Shown one piece after another: positions 36,679 through 49,200 of a DNA stretch of 64,000 nt. The DNA is from Lingula anatina (lineage: Eukaryota; Brachiopoda; Lingulata; Lingulida; Lingulidae): NCBI RefSeq assembly GCF_001039355.2, contig NW_019774181.1:265000-328999 (forward strand), given 5' to 3'. The translations under genes were made by a program, and so were the position numbers. The notes beneath the pieces are model-generated. The model was not told the origin of the DNA, ran no database searches, and saw nothing but the letters and a program-made list of their open reading frames with translations. Numbering within the stretch: the first letter of the stretch is position 1; every line of letters starts with the position of its first letter.

Positions 36679-37944
36679 CTCCGACAGATCCTCATCACTT
36701 GTATGAATCCCATCACATAAACCATCAGTACATTCCACCACCATGGGTCTCATTCTTTGTTGACTGACTGGAGTCCAAGTCACTTGACCTTGGTCAACTT
36801 TGGGAACTCTGGCAGCTTTGGGTGTGCCGGTCAAGCTCACACGGTCACCTGACAGCTTTGCATCCAGAACAGTCACTTTCTCAACATGGACAGGATTTGG
36901 GAACTTCGATGACAGGCCAACTCGGTCAGAATTCTGGGACTTGAAAACGGAATCTTTTAAGTTTGCTGACCATGAGAAACCTGGACCTACAGTGCTCCGG
37001 AGCTTTTCCTCGTACTCAGGGACTATAGGCTCGGGAGATATCAGCGGAGGATCTCGTTGGTCTAAATAGTAAGTGTGAGCATCATCTTTATGGGACAAGA
37101 GGGTGGGCGGAATCTTTGGCTTAGGGGTGCTGTGGAGAGGCTGATGTTTTTCACTGCTACACACAGACTCATTGCTGGAGTGAATACCATCACATAAATC
37201 TCTTGTACAAAGATCTTCTTCTTCTTCTTCTTCTTCATCTGGGTGGTAGCCAGTTGCATTAGAATGTTCTCCACGTGGAGCCCTTTCACCATCAGTGGTC
37301 AACCATGGGTCGTTGGGACTACTTTTTCTTCTCGACTTTGGACCAATTTCTCCGATTCCATCCTGATTTCCTTTGTGCATGTTGTATGGTTTAACTGATA
37401 ATACTTTCTTTCCTTTGTTTTTCTCTCCATCAATAGCCTGAATGTCTGAGTCAGCATCCTTGCCCTGGCTGGATTCTTGAAACTGTCCATTGTATTCGGA
37501 CTGCACATGAAATACTGTGATAACGCCGCCTTCTGGCTGCTGCACAGGCACCACTTTTTCAATCGGCACTTGTGCTGGACGATCTGGGACTGTTCGTTTG
37601 AGCTGGGACTCATCATAGCCTGGTGGTTCAACAGGAATTTCTTCAGCCTCAACCTCAATCTCCCTTTGGGAACTTCTTGTGGAAATGCTGTCATCTGTGT
37701 GGATGCCATCACAAAGGTCAAGGTCACACCATTCTTCTTCTTCGATTCTGTCATCATTGCTGAGAGGTTCCCAGAGGACAGGCTCAACCCCAGGAATCAT
37801 GGTAATATTAGGTCCAGAGTTATTTTCCAGCCAGTCTCCTGGAGCTCCAGGATCTCTTTCTGGAAGTGAACTTGACCTCTGACCTAACGACCTTTGCCTA
37901 CTTGCTGACCTTGGATATGATTCTCCTGGTGGCCTTACGAACTC
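36679..37944 (-). CDS. Large membrane protein exon: disordered cytosolic region with three LCDGIH motifs
   Basis: 1,266-bp exon, phase 0-0, acceptor ggtttctag|GAGTTC, donor TCGGAG|GTGGTG (the adjacent GTG|GTG is an alternative). It encodes about 422 mostly polar residues. LCDGIH occurs at 37,699-37,716, 37,190-37,207 and 36,703-36,720, each followed by T/S-rich acidic residues (TDDSIS, SSNESV, TSDEDL). A PPGY motif (37,615-37,626) fits WW-domain binding. A run of eight Glu (about 37,213-37,237) is coded by a GAA repeat. No folded domain is seen; cytosolic location is inferred from the downstream anchor. Confidence 0.82.
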
Positions 37945-38372
37945 CTAGAAACCAAAGGAAACAACAACAAACTCAAGGGTAAAATAAACAGCAAAACAAT
38001 AAAGAAAAAATAAATCAGAAAACTAACTTCAACAACCAATTATACATTTTCATGATATATGAACAGAAAAGAAACAGTGGACACAATAGCCAAAAAACTG
38101 TTTAAAAATCAAAAACTTAAACATTGATTTTTATAACATAAAAGCACATATTCAACATCTAGACCAGCAAATAAATCTTTAGAGAAAATCATCATCAACA
38201 TGCAAAGATATAATGAGGGCCAACAAAATACACAACACTTGTTTTGTGAAAAAAATGTATAAGATGAAAACCAGCCATTTTTGTGAAACAACTGCGTAGA
38301 AAGAAAAAACACACAATACTACATAACATATTCCAGAAGCTTGTTTATTCAAAATCAAACAATAAAGCTTAC

Positions 38373-38447
38373 CCTCTCAATGTTTGGCTCTCCAAGATCA
38401 GGGCTGTCTACAGAGATTTCTTCACTCTGTGACCTGACAACTTGATA
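38373..38447 (-). CDS. Large membrane protein, 75-bp N-terminal exon
   Basis: Phase 0-0 exon, acceptor ttatttacag|TATCAAG, donor GAGAGG|GTAAGC. It encodes YQVVRSQSEEISVDSPDLGE and then PNIER. It is polar and acidic, like the neighbouring disordered region, and joins EFVRPPGES in phase. Confidence 0.78.
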
Positions 38448-40050
38448 CTGTAAATAATAACAAATTGGTACATTACTACTGAGAAATCAAAATAACTAAA
38501 CAATTGCAAATTAAAGGTGTCATAACTTTTGATTTCTCAACAGAGTAGTGATATGCATAAATAGACACATAAAAATGATTGTAAAATTTATATTCATGAA
38601 ATAAAAATGTGAACTTACATAGTGTTAAGATTTTTTGTTTTTCTTTTTTTATATACACAGAGCACAATATGGGAAAAAAAGGCTTAAATGAAGCAAATAT
38701 TGTGTTTCTTGATACCCACAACCAATCTTCCCAAAAAGATCAATTATTACTACCACATTCATCTTCCCATCTTTCCCATAAAAATAATGTTGACAAATTA
38801 TGAAAGATTTATTAATCTTCTGGCAAATTATAACTGCAAAATGGGCCATTCATCATTCTTTCATGAACATTTTGGGGAATGAAAATCTGAACGAATGTGC
38901 CAAAGTAATACTAGATGTGGAGTTATGTATCGCCATCAAACTACATAATTCCAAACATCAATGGGATCAACTGATAAAAAGAAAGGCTGCATGATTTTAA
39001 AAAGTGCATTCAATTTGCCAGGTAGAAAGCCAAGCAGAAAATGTTTCACAGTTAAGCAAATGTCAATGTTTTAAGCTGCTTAAGCTTCTGAATACATTTT
39101 CTGTGTTTGAAACTATTTCACTTCTTCAGTTTGTTGTCGTATGTTATATACCGTTTCACACCCCAGACCTTTTTATCTGCCTGTTTATATCCAAATTTTT
39201 ATTATATTCCATTAAAAAACAAACAAGTTCACATTAATGAAAGGTGTTTTGAGACCTTCCAAGGTATGCGTTTTCCAAATTATGAATTCCAATCATCTAT
39301 CCAACCATATATCTTGCTCAAATATGCAGATTCCTTCATTGGCTTAATAAGCTACAGTAACAGCATTTCTGCATAAAAACAGCAATTAGTACAATAACAC
39401 TTTTAAACATACACTCTTGACAATCATTTTTATTCATATCAGCTCAGCAGTGAACTATATATCCCCATGCCTTCATATCCGTCATATTCCAGTACAGCAA
39501 ACAAAACAATAAAACATTCACCCCTAGGCAAAAATACTATAATGATGTCAAAGCACGTGGCATTTTCCTACCATATGAATATATTTTAGGAACATAAAAA
39601 CTGAAACAATGTTAATTGCACCTTAATCCATGCTAATCTGCACATAAAAGCCACAAACACCCACTGCAATATATATAGCAACTAACATGACAACTGCCTC
39701 TGGGGAATAAGCAGTAAATGTCTACTAAATAAGACTAATTTGTCTTTTACCTTGCATTGTGTGGGATATCATAGTACAGATGCTGATGATGGCAGATGAT
39801 TGAGCTGATGACAGTGTTGATATGGTGCAATTGTATGTATACCATAGAAAATAAAGAACACTTGAGTCTTTTTAGCATCCATAAGCCAACTTGTATTATT
39901 AATTTACAAAGCCTTGTTAAAGGTACTATAAGATGCCATGTATTAGGAAATGTCCCAAAGTCATAAGTTTATGTCTTAATATCCCACAAAGCTACTATTT
40001 CCCAATTCTGTATTTAAAAATGATAAAATATCTAAAAAGTAAGTAAGATA

Positions 40051-40190
40051 CAGTCTTCCAAACTATCTTTGTTGATCCATCTTCCATTTTCAACCCTCTT
40101 CCGAAAGAAAAAATTAGATACCGATCAATGTAAACTTGAAAATCTGACCGTCTTCCGGAAGACCCAGAAGACGGCCTCAATCCGCACCTG
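40051..40190. mobile_element. MITE, second copy of the 18,959 family
   Basis: Shares CAGTCTTCCAAA, GAAAAAATTAGATACC, ATCAATGTAAACTTGAAAAT and GTCTTCCGGAAGACCCAG with 18,959-19,126. The outer left end is missing. Confidence 0.7.
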
Positions 40191-42048
40191 AGATGTGATG
40201 GTCTAAGTGTTTGGCTAGGCATTTAGAAATAAATTATTCAATTACAAATGGTATCAAACATACAATCCAAGTGCAGGGACAGCAGGAGAAGCAAAGATTT
40301 GTGAGTAGGAGAAAATTGCGTTCTTTTGAGCAAAATAGTGGGTGGTTAAAATTGGTTATCACTAGCATGCATTAGTTGATACCATGATGATAAATTCCAG
40401 TAAGATTGCACTTGACTCATCAATATTCCGTGGGAGTAGGTGGCAATATCCACCATGGCATATTTAACCCACTTGGACAAATTCAAAACCCCTGTAACCA
40501 TCCTGAATAATTGGATTAATTTTGAGAAAAATGGACAAATTCATTGAAAAAGCGGGAATGTATGTACTTGTTTTTATACCTTTATATCCATGTGCTTGTG
40601 TGTGTACAAGTGTAAGAGCTGAAGAAACTAATATCCTCAAGCACCAATCAACACAAGGACAAAAAAAATATGAATGAACTTAAGCTTCATTATACATGTA
40701 TTGTGCATTGCTATATAACTGAGCTAAAGAAGATGAAAATTTACACCCCATTTACAAAAAAAAGTGTACCTAGAATGTCATTACGGTCCAATGATCATAA
40801 CTCAGCTGGTACACATTCATAATGGTGTCCCTAGGACGTAACAGAAGACACCTTTCTTTACTCTGTCACCAAATACAGCGCAATTGTTGTCACTTCTTGG
40901 TGACATCAAAAAAGCCGTCACACGATGGAGTAAGTTTTGATCCCACCCGCAGTCAAAACAACTAAGAGTAATGTTATTCTTAGGCCAGGCAAAACTGATA
41001 AATTGGTTAACCAGCTGGACTTTTAATGGAGTAAATTTTTTTGAACCAATTTTTTTCAAAACAAAAATACATGGGGTATACTGTTTTGGTACAGGATAAT
41101 TAAGAGAAAATTATAACTGAGCCATAAAAAAAACAAAAATATATTTAACCTATGAATTCTTTTTTCGAGAAAATCAATACTTGTTAACCAACTGATCAAT
41201 TTTGTCTGGCCTTCCTGACAGCCACTCTTATCTGTTTGAAGTCGTATTAACTTTCCAAGACCAATTAGAAACTTACGGCTGCATTCACCTGGTTTAAAAA
41301 AGTACTGCAACAGTTTTTATGTTCAAATACACATGGTTTTCCCAGGGTTTTTACTCTTTGATTCCTATCAAACATTTGGTGTTGATTAATATTGATGACA
41401 CCGCAGCCTATATATAATGGTAAAAGTTTATCAGGGCCGTTTTTTTTTTCTTTTTTGAAAATGCTTCGAAGAAACTTTCAATAATCTTCGCTCAAACAAT
41501 CCAAAACTTTCTTAGCAATCTAATGAAGTAAATGGTTCAATTTCGAGAGTCTTAACTGGTTGGGCTGTCTGCATGGATGGCCAATAGATGGGACACTTAC
41601 AGGCCTGAGGTTGGCCTAAAACACAAATATAAATACAGTAAATACACAAATACAAATTTAAATATACATATGCCGTGTGTATGGTTAAAATGGTGCCTGT
41701 GTGAACTGGCATCATGAAATAATACCTCTTGCTCATTGGATAAGCAATATCTACTTCGATTTGTAACTGTAGTACTACAACACAAAGATACAAATCACGC
41801 TGGATTGAAACTGTATCCATTGAACAAAGATGACAATCGCCCAATGTCAATTCGAATAACAATGGCGGACTTCGGCAAAGCTTAAGGTGCATAAGTACAA
41901 ACTAAGTATCTTTTACTGTATCAAATAATTATTTGCATTGAATTTTAATTCCTATCAGCTCTAAGATCAATTAATTCTAAAATTATATCTCTCAGATTTC
42001 AGTTGTTATAGTGTCCACAAATTGGGTTTATCAAGCTCTGTTTATATC

Positions 42049-42053
<5 letters not shown>

Positions 42054-42096
<43 letters not shown>
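42054..42096. repeat. (GA)n microsatellite
   Basis: About 43 bases of alternating GA. Confidence 0.95.
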
Positions 42097-42100
<4 letters not shown>

Positions 42101-42683
42101 AAGAAAAACAAACAGATGAATCTGAATTAATGAATGAAGGAATGCAAATTGAATGAACAATCAAAAATATAAAAAACATTACGAAAAGGAAAAAAATCAT
42201 TAAACCCCATTGTCACAAACATAAAAATCCATTAAATAGGTCCAATTTCTCCACATTGTGCCGCCCTTACAAAAGCAGCACTATCTTTCCATCATTGTTT
42301 GAGCCTTTTGACTGACAAGTCTTTCTTCCGTTCACATGGCCGTTCACAGATTCAATTCACTCAAGCAAGCAATTCAATTCCCAGACTGTCACTAAAAAAA
42401 CACCCAGTTTCCTGACAATTAACATCCATCACATAGAAACAGAAGAGGCACCTAATGACATAATGTAGCACATGCAAGAAGTCAGTTGTATTATGATGAA
42501 TCTTAAACCATCATGCAGTCTTAGAAAAGTGTGGGAGAGTTATGCAGGGGCGTACTAATGCAGAAAATGTAACAAGTTTGCTACGGGGAGTACGAGAAGT
42601 TACAATGTAAAGTAGTAATACAGAAGGGACTTAGAAGATTTCTCCCCCTCGCACAGACACAAGAAACATGTACCAACACAGAT

Positions 42684-42851
42684 CAGGCCCGTAGCCAGGG
42701 GGGCTTGGGAGGGTTCAAAAGAACCGCCCTTTTTGTCAGGAAAAGGTCTAATCTGGGTAAATTTTGATCTATGTGCACTAAGGATTCATTGTAAAAGGTC
42801 CACTTTTTGGGAAAAAGAACCCCCCATTTGAAATTGTTGGCTATGGGCCTG
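42684..42851. mobile_element. MITE, CAGGCCCGTAGCC...GGCTATGGGCCTG
   Basis: 168 bp with inverted ends CAGGCCCGTAGCC / GGCTATGGGCCTG. A related element lies in the opposite orientation at 44,895-45,061, and a decayed one near 46,500-46,615. All carry the internal TTTTC(C)GAAA-type and AACCCCCC / GGGGGGTT blocks. Confidence 0.7.
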
Positions 42852-44390
42852 TAGACACACATTCAACATTCTTTGAAACATAGGGTTTTCAGTCATCTGG
42901 TAGAGAACGGGATTGATTAAGAAATCAATCATAGTTAATGAACTAATTCAGATTCATTCCTCTGCGAAAATGGCTATCGCAATCGTCTCTATTGTCACCA
43001 ACGAGAAATCTAAATTTGTGAAGATGCATTCTTCTCACAGGACATCTGTCACTCTGGGACAGATAATAATCACTAATTTTATTGTCATAGTAATTACTCA
43101 CGCCACCAAGCACCATGCAGTGTCTCATTCCGTTCTTTTCTTTTTCAGATTCTTCATTTCATATGTAACTCAAAAGTAGACTGAGGCCCTCTTCGAATCC
43201 AGTAGCATACTTTCTTGGTACAATTTGAGGGGTCCCTACGTGTGATTGTGCTACAGGGGGTTTTCCCTTTCTTTCACAAGTTAGAGTCCTACTGTTTGGG
43301 CAAAGTTGATAAAATGGTCATGACAAGTTAGGTAATGTTCATATATTTTAACTTATGGCAAAGAAACAAGCATAAGGACCAAATCTAATAGAACCTACTA
43401 CAAAATGCTTATTTGAAAAAAAAAAAAAAAAATGATGAAGAAGATAACATATATATGCCTTATAGAGCTGCTTTACTGTACCATCAGTAAAAAAAAATTG
43501 TACCACAAGTTTCAAACAATGTGAATGCTAAATCCAATTATTGGGTATACTTGGAGTTTATAGTATACTACCCAATACAAAGAACTGTCCAGTCTTTTAC
43601 TAGGCAATTATACTCATAGAGGATATGAACAACATAAACCACATACCAAGGTCACCACTGCCCAAATTATCCTTGAACATCTTGAAAGCAGACCCTTCTA
43701 GACGTAGCAATATCCGCTCTTGTCAGTTCAATAAAAGCAATCTTACCAGACTGATATCAGAAAATGACAATTTGTCAATAAAAAATCTTCTTTATCATAT
43801 ATAACCTGCAGGGAAGACCAACTAATAGGGACATTTTCAAATATAATGAAGAAAATTGTTAATTTCATTTTAAATTAAAGGAAGTTGTCAAAGGAGCCCA
43901 GATAAAGCTGCAATGAAGATGCAATATGTTCCTTGATATAATATTATTCAATCAAAAAAAGAAAATTCCCGATATATCAGCGAAGAACCTGTCAGACAAG
44001 CTTGATCTCTATCCACTTCTCTCATAGGGAAGTGGCTCATTGCATGTGGATCAAATTAGAACATTTTAGTTGTTTTCTCGTAAAAATTGAAAATATGCTG
44101 GAAACAATTTTCTTGTGAAACTCATTACTCTGATAGGATTTCCAGCAACTGTTTTGTTTCAAATTTAGACAGCACGGTTGCCTCCATCAATATGTTGGAC
44201 TCAGAGTGAAAACGTTCAAACTGACATGACCAGATGGACATCTTACATAGAAACCACTGTGACATCAAGAGGAGTTAGAAATACCATTGGAAACAATGGG
44301 TTTTCTGATGGCACCAATTATGTCTGTTGTATTCTCTCTAAATCAGTCAGATTTTAAAAAGTACTGAGGTGTGTGTGTTTGTTTGTTTGA

Positions 44391-44391
<1 letters not shown>

Positions 44392-44442
<51 letters not shown>
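44392..44442. repeat. (GT)n microsatellite
   Basis: About 50 bases of uninterrupted GT. Confidence 0.95.
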
Positions 44443-44445
<3 letters not shown>

Positions 44446-44894
44446 GACCTAACTGCCTTCACCCTTCCACATATTACTAAAATTTTAGAACAGTAACTTT
44501 TGAATAAAATTTTAGTTAGAAGTTAGTCAGAAGATAATAAAATAATGAGTCATTTCTTATCTAGTAGTTTCTGCAGAGATTAAATTAATACAAGAGACAG
44601 CACAAATTCAGGAAATGACGCGGGTCAGCTTTGTCATTTTCAAATCTCTGTGCATACTTGGTTATCATGTCTGAACTTCACTGACATTTGAATGAGGTTT
44701 ACCACACCAATTACAAATGCTAGACGGGTGTTTTATCTACTTCACTTGCCCTTCCAAGTATAGAAAAAAATCAGGAAAACTGGATTTAAATATTACACAT
44801 CTCTGCTTGGCATAGTAAACTTTCCAAAACATTGCCCGTAAGTGTCAGAGACTGACAAGCCTGCGCACATGATGGATTTAAAATGAAGAAGATG

Positions 44895-45061
44895 CAGACC
44901 CATAACCAACAATTTCAAAGGGGGGGGGGGTCCTTTTCTGAAAAAGTGGAATTCTTACAAGAAACCCTCTGGTACCTAGATCATATTTTACCCAGAGCAG
45001 ACCTTTTTCCCCGGCAAAAAGGGTGGCTTGTTTGAACCCCCTGAAACCCCCTGGCTACGGG
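44895..45061. mobile_element. MITE related to 42,684, with flanking direct repeat
   Basis: Inverted ends CAGACCCATAACC / GGCTACGGG. The flanks share AATGAAGAAGA (left from 44,882, right just after the end), a probable target-site duplication, though longer than usual. Confidence 0.65.
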
Positions 45062-45272
45062 AATGAAGAAGACACACATCTGATCTGTAACTTCAGGTAT
45101 ATATACAGGAAAATTGGTTCAGTTGGATCTGATACCCTACCTGATGTTGCACTGCTCTTCTACCCAACACACGTCCCTCCCGTGGTGAATGCTGAAACAT
45201 CACAACAAAAAATTTTAAAATGTATAATCATTTATAAAGCAACTGAATATCCACAAACAGTTCATGAATTAC

Positions 45273-45480
45273 AAAGAATTCAAGGTAATGCCTGTGGGGG
45301 TGTTTAAAGAATCCAAGAAATTGCAATTGTGTGTGTGTGTGGGGGGGGGGGGGGTATTTAAAGAATCCAAGGAATTCCCTATGGAATTGCTTTTAGGTTT
45401 TTTTTTTTCAGAATAATCCATGGATTTGTCTTTGTGGGGAATGTTAAAAGAATCCATGGGATTGCCTTGGTAGGGGGTTG
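45273..45480. repeat. Degenerate tandem repeat, AAAGAATCCA(A/T)GG units
   Basis: Units such as AAAGAATTCAAGG, AAAGAATCCAAG, AAAGAATCCAAGG and AAAGAATCCATGG occur about every 40-70 bases with G-rich spacers. Not coding. Confidence 0.6.
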
Positions 45481-46201
45481 ACAAGGTGAGAGAGGGCCAT
45501 CCTGCCACGCTTCACATCTCTTCTGTATATAACCATGCTGAAAAATGTGTCAGTATTGGAATTCACTACTAAAAGAATTATATCACCTTGATGATATTGA
45601 AGGAAAAGTATTTTCGAGAAAGACTCGAGAAGGCCCAGACATATAGGGTATTTTCATGGTCCCAGACAAAGCAGATTGCAGGTAACTTCAGAGAGAAGCA
45701 ATTCCTGTAGGAGCTAGGTCATCAGAGTTTTGTTGACTGAAGATGAAATTATTCTTCCACAGGCAAGAAAGAATCTACTGACAGGTCTGTTTCATTCCTC
45801 CTGAATAGCATAAGACAGTTATTTCATTAAACATTATGTTTGCCAAAGACATATCAATATGCTTCTCTCTTGAAATCGTTTCAAATACCAGATAAGCAAA
45901 TGGAATCCACACATGGGAGCCATCTCATCAGACAAGACAATTTAAAAAGACTACAGTTACAGCAATAAAATAAAAAAAACTTCAAACCCCAAAGAAAGAA
46001 ACAACTTTATCTCTTGTGATAGGTAATCCACATGGGAAGAAACTAATGGATAAAAATTCAAAATCAATTGACATAACTATTGCCGATCCACCCCTATTTC
46101 CATGGACCAGATACTGTCACGAATATAACCTCGTTCGATGGCTGTCATGGGAGATAAATCTGATGGCTGAATTAAGAAAATATTGGTAAAATTGGTAAAG
46201 A

Positions 46202-46233
46202 AGGGCAGGGGGTGGGGTGGGGTGGGGGGGGGG
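46202..46233 (+). repeat. G-rich run, quadruplex-compatible
   Basis: GGGCAGGGGGTGGGGTGGGG followed by a G9-10 run. Similar G-rich stretches occur at about 47,809-47,819, 48,800-48,818 and 49,850-49,868. Confidence 0.7.
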
Positions 46234-49200
46234 AGAGAATTCCATCTTTAGCACACCAGACGGTGAGTGACACTTTGAACAGAATCTCCTTTTTGAAGAC
46301 TGAAGAATGCTTTTTGTCAGTTAATATTATGATAGTTATTTCCTGCCTGGGGCCAATATGTAAAAAATATGTCACATCATTCAAATAGACGTAAAAATAT
46401 AAAGCTTCCTTTACCAAAGTGTTCTCACTGCTGAGAGGCATGTACGTCTAATTACTATAATTATTATTATTAGTGGTTATTTGATTAGAAATTTTAGTGG
46501 TGGCCAATGACTTATCAAAAAAAGGTTTTCTCTCACAAATGTAGGTTCCTTGGTAAAAAGGACCACTATTTCAGAAAAGGAACCTCCCTTTTCAAGTTGC
46601 TGGCTACAAGCCTCGAAGTACATGACAACCTGCAATCTTACTGCTTCTAGGTTACAAGGTGAACTACAAATGGCCTGTGGTCATGTCATGAAAATAAAAA
46701 CAGTACTTTTCATCTGGTTCATTACCCACAAGATGTGACCTTGTTAAATGGGGACATCAAAGTATGTCTGGGAACTCCTGGGACCAATCTGGCATTCCTG
46801 CACTTATATCTTGGGAAATTATTTAAAGTACTAACAGCACATGTCCTGAATGAAAAATGGATATTCACTCATCCATCTAGAAAAAATAGATATATAGATA
46901 TGTACTTATCTCTAGTTTCTTCAGACTTAAGCAGTCAAGTTTCATGTTTAAGGGGTTTTATCGTTTTAAAGTCTGAATTGGGAAAAGTAAGCAGCTTGAT
47001 ATGTAGACAAAAAATAGGATTTTAGGGCATTTTCAAATGCATTTAGTATGCCTTTAAGCAGTCAAGTTTCATTTTCCATGGAGATTTGACACTAGATATC
47101 CCAAAGATCAAAGCCCATTCTGACTAGATTCTTTATTTTTCAAATTTCCATACACACTTGCTTCTTGCATCTGAACTTCAGTAGCTATTAACTTCAATAC
47201 AGCCCATCACAAATACTAGTCAAACTGGATTGTATGTACTTTCTTCCCTACCTAATAGAATAAACAGAGCCACAAACAACACAAATGAAGGGAAAAAAAG
47301 AGGCTCACCACATAGATTTTTTCCTAATATAATCACCACCTCTAACTCAGAAGCCGCAGTGCTGTCTTTAGAGACGCACTACGCTCATTAGTTAAACTCT
47401 CGCCGCCTCTGCTACGCTATTACTGCACAGCGTTATAAATGATGTATCCCTGTTTTAGCTCTGTGGGGTATTACACACACATTAGCAGATCTAACTAGGC
47501 TCTAAGGTGTGAATCAATGGTAACTGCCCACAGGAGAAGGATCTAATCAGGTTGGGTTTTAGGCAGTGGTGTTTATTTCCTATGTATTCCACTTTGAAAT
47601 GCTAATCAAATGGCGTTGTGGGATGTGAGAACATAATAACAGGGTGGCTGTTCTTTTTTGTTTCTTGAGAATTTTAAGTCAACGAAATATAATATTATTT
47701 ATGATACTGAAAATGGTTGCCAATCAAGACAAAAAAACTGAGGAGGCTGGATTAAATCTATAAATCACAATTCATTTATTTCTCTCTCTCTTTTTTTTTT
47801 TTTTTTTGGGGGGGGGGGGAAGGAATAATGGGGAGGAAATAATTTATTGTGCTCCCAAAATAGAGTAAGATGGGAGACTATTATAAAGTATAACATCCCA
47901 CTATGTCAGTATTTAACTTAAACAAAGGGCACTTTCCTTTTGCTCATATGCATACCTTTTCATTCACATACTCCAACCAGTCTTTGGAAATTTAAAATGG
48001 CAACGTATCCAGCTTATCGCCAATGCTTTTAATCACTGGGGAACCCAACAATGAACTTTGCACCTAAAAGAAGGAACATGAAACCCCCAAGTATCTAAAT
48101 ATTTCCCCGAAACCTCCTCACTTTTATAAGATGTCTAGAAATTGACCATGATAAGACTCTTTCTGCTGCCTAAGTGTTCAGCGTATCAAGGGAAAAGAAC
48201 CCAGTCTAGCCTGCCTTATTATAAGAACATCAGAATGCATTAGAATATTTGGCGTATCTAAAGACCCACTGGTTTCAATTTGAGAATCGTTAAACGTTTG
48301 AAAGTAGGAATGAAGAGGCCCCAGGGAGTGATCTTTCTACTTGAATCTCACCCATGATTGAGCTGACATCGACATGATCTGCATTTAGAATACTGCAACA
48401 GGATATTTCTACTGCGAAATAAGCCCCTATGTTGTCATATTTTTTTTTGTACAAATGATTGGGGAACATTCTAAAGGATAGTTTTTTCACTCACTTTTCA
48501 ATGTGTGATTTTGTTGTAGTACTGTATTATAGATACAGAATGTTTTTTCTATGATCTATTATATTTAGATCAACTTACTTAGGCTTATGTGCAAATAGTT
48601 TTCAAATATATTTTGTTCTCTGAAAAGCATCATTACCAATTAAATCACATCAAAATAGTCCTTTCCTAATATAGTAAGTTGTAAGTGGCAAATCTGCATT
48701 TTAATCAGAAAAGTTCAAAATTTTTGCAACAGGCAAAATGCATCTTACCATAATGTTGCACCATTGGTACCTAAATGCCTGATTCTTCCCTTATTATAGG
48801 GCTGGGTGGGGGTGGGGTTTTGTGAAGTGAGGTCCCAGCAAAATTTGAGAAGCTAAAATGTGAGTAAGCATGATTTCTGCATGTACCCCTGGATTTACCT
48901 CTGTAAACATCCAGCATCATCAGTTATGAAAAAAAATTAAATATAAAAAGTCCGGAACAGATCCATGGTACCTGTCAAGGTGCTGAATAATAGAGATGTC
49001 ATGTTGGGTGACAAGTCATCTGTCAACTGGTGTCAGCAGGATACCACAGGTAACAATTCACCATGATACTACTGGGAACATACTGCCTGGTTCCATATGG
49101 ATTGTATTTACTTGTAAGGGAAGGAAGACGCTGAGAAAATGGTTAGGGATCCGTTTTGGAAATGTTGCAAAATGTTTGTTAAATTTAGTTCAAAATAAAT

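Noticed and set aside
37299-37869. Open frames in other frames of the LCDGIH exon (37,299-37,787 minus; 37,477-37,869 plus)
   Set aside because: Overlapping shadows; only the frame carrying the repeated motif joins its neighbours in phase.
41512-41892. 126-codon minus-strand frame
   Set aside because: Low-complexity hydrophobic translation, no domain and no matching splice pattern apart from the 15-bp micro-exon candidate noted separately.
45269-45508. Frame with SLDSLNTP repeats
   Set aside because: It comes from a degenerate tandem repeat with a poly-C/poly-G run; no exon signals.
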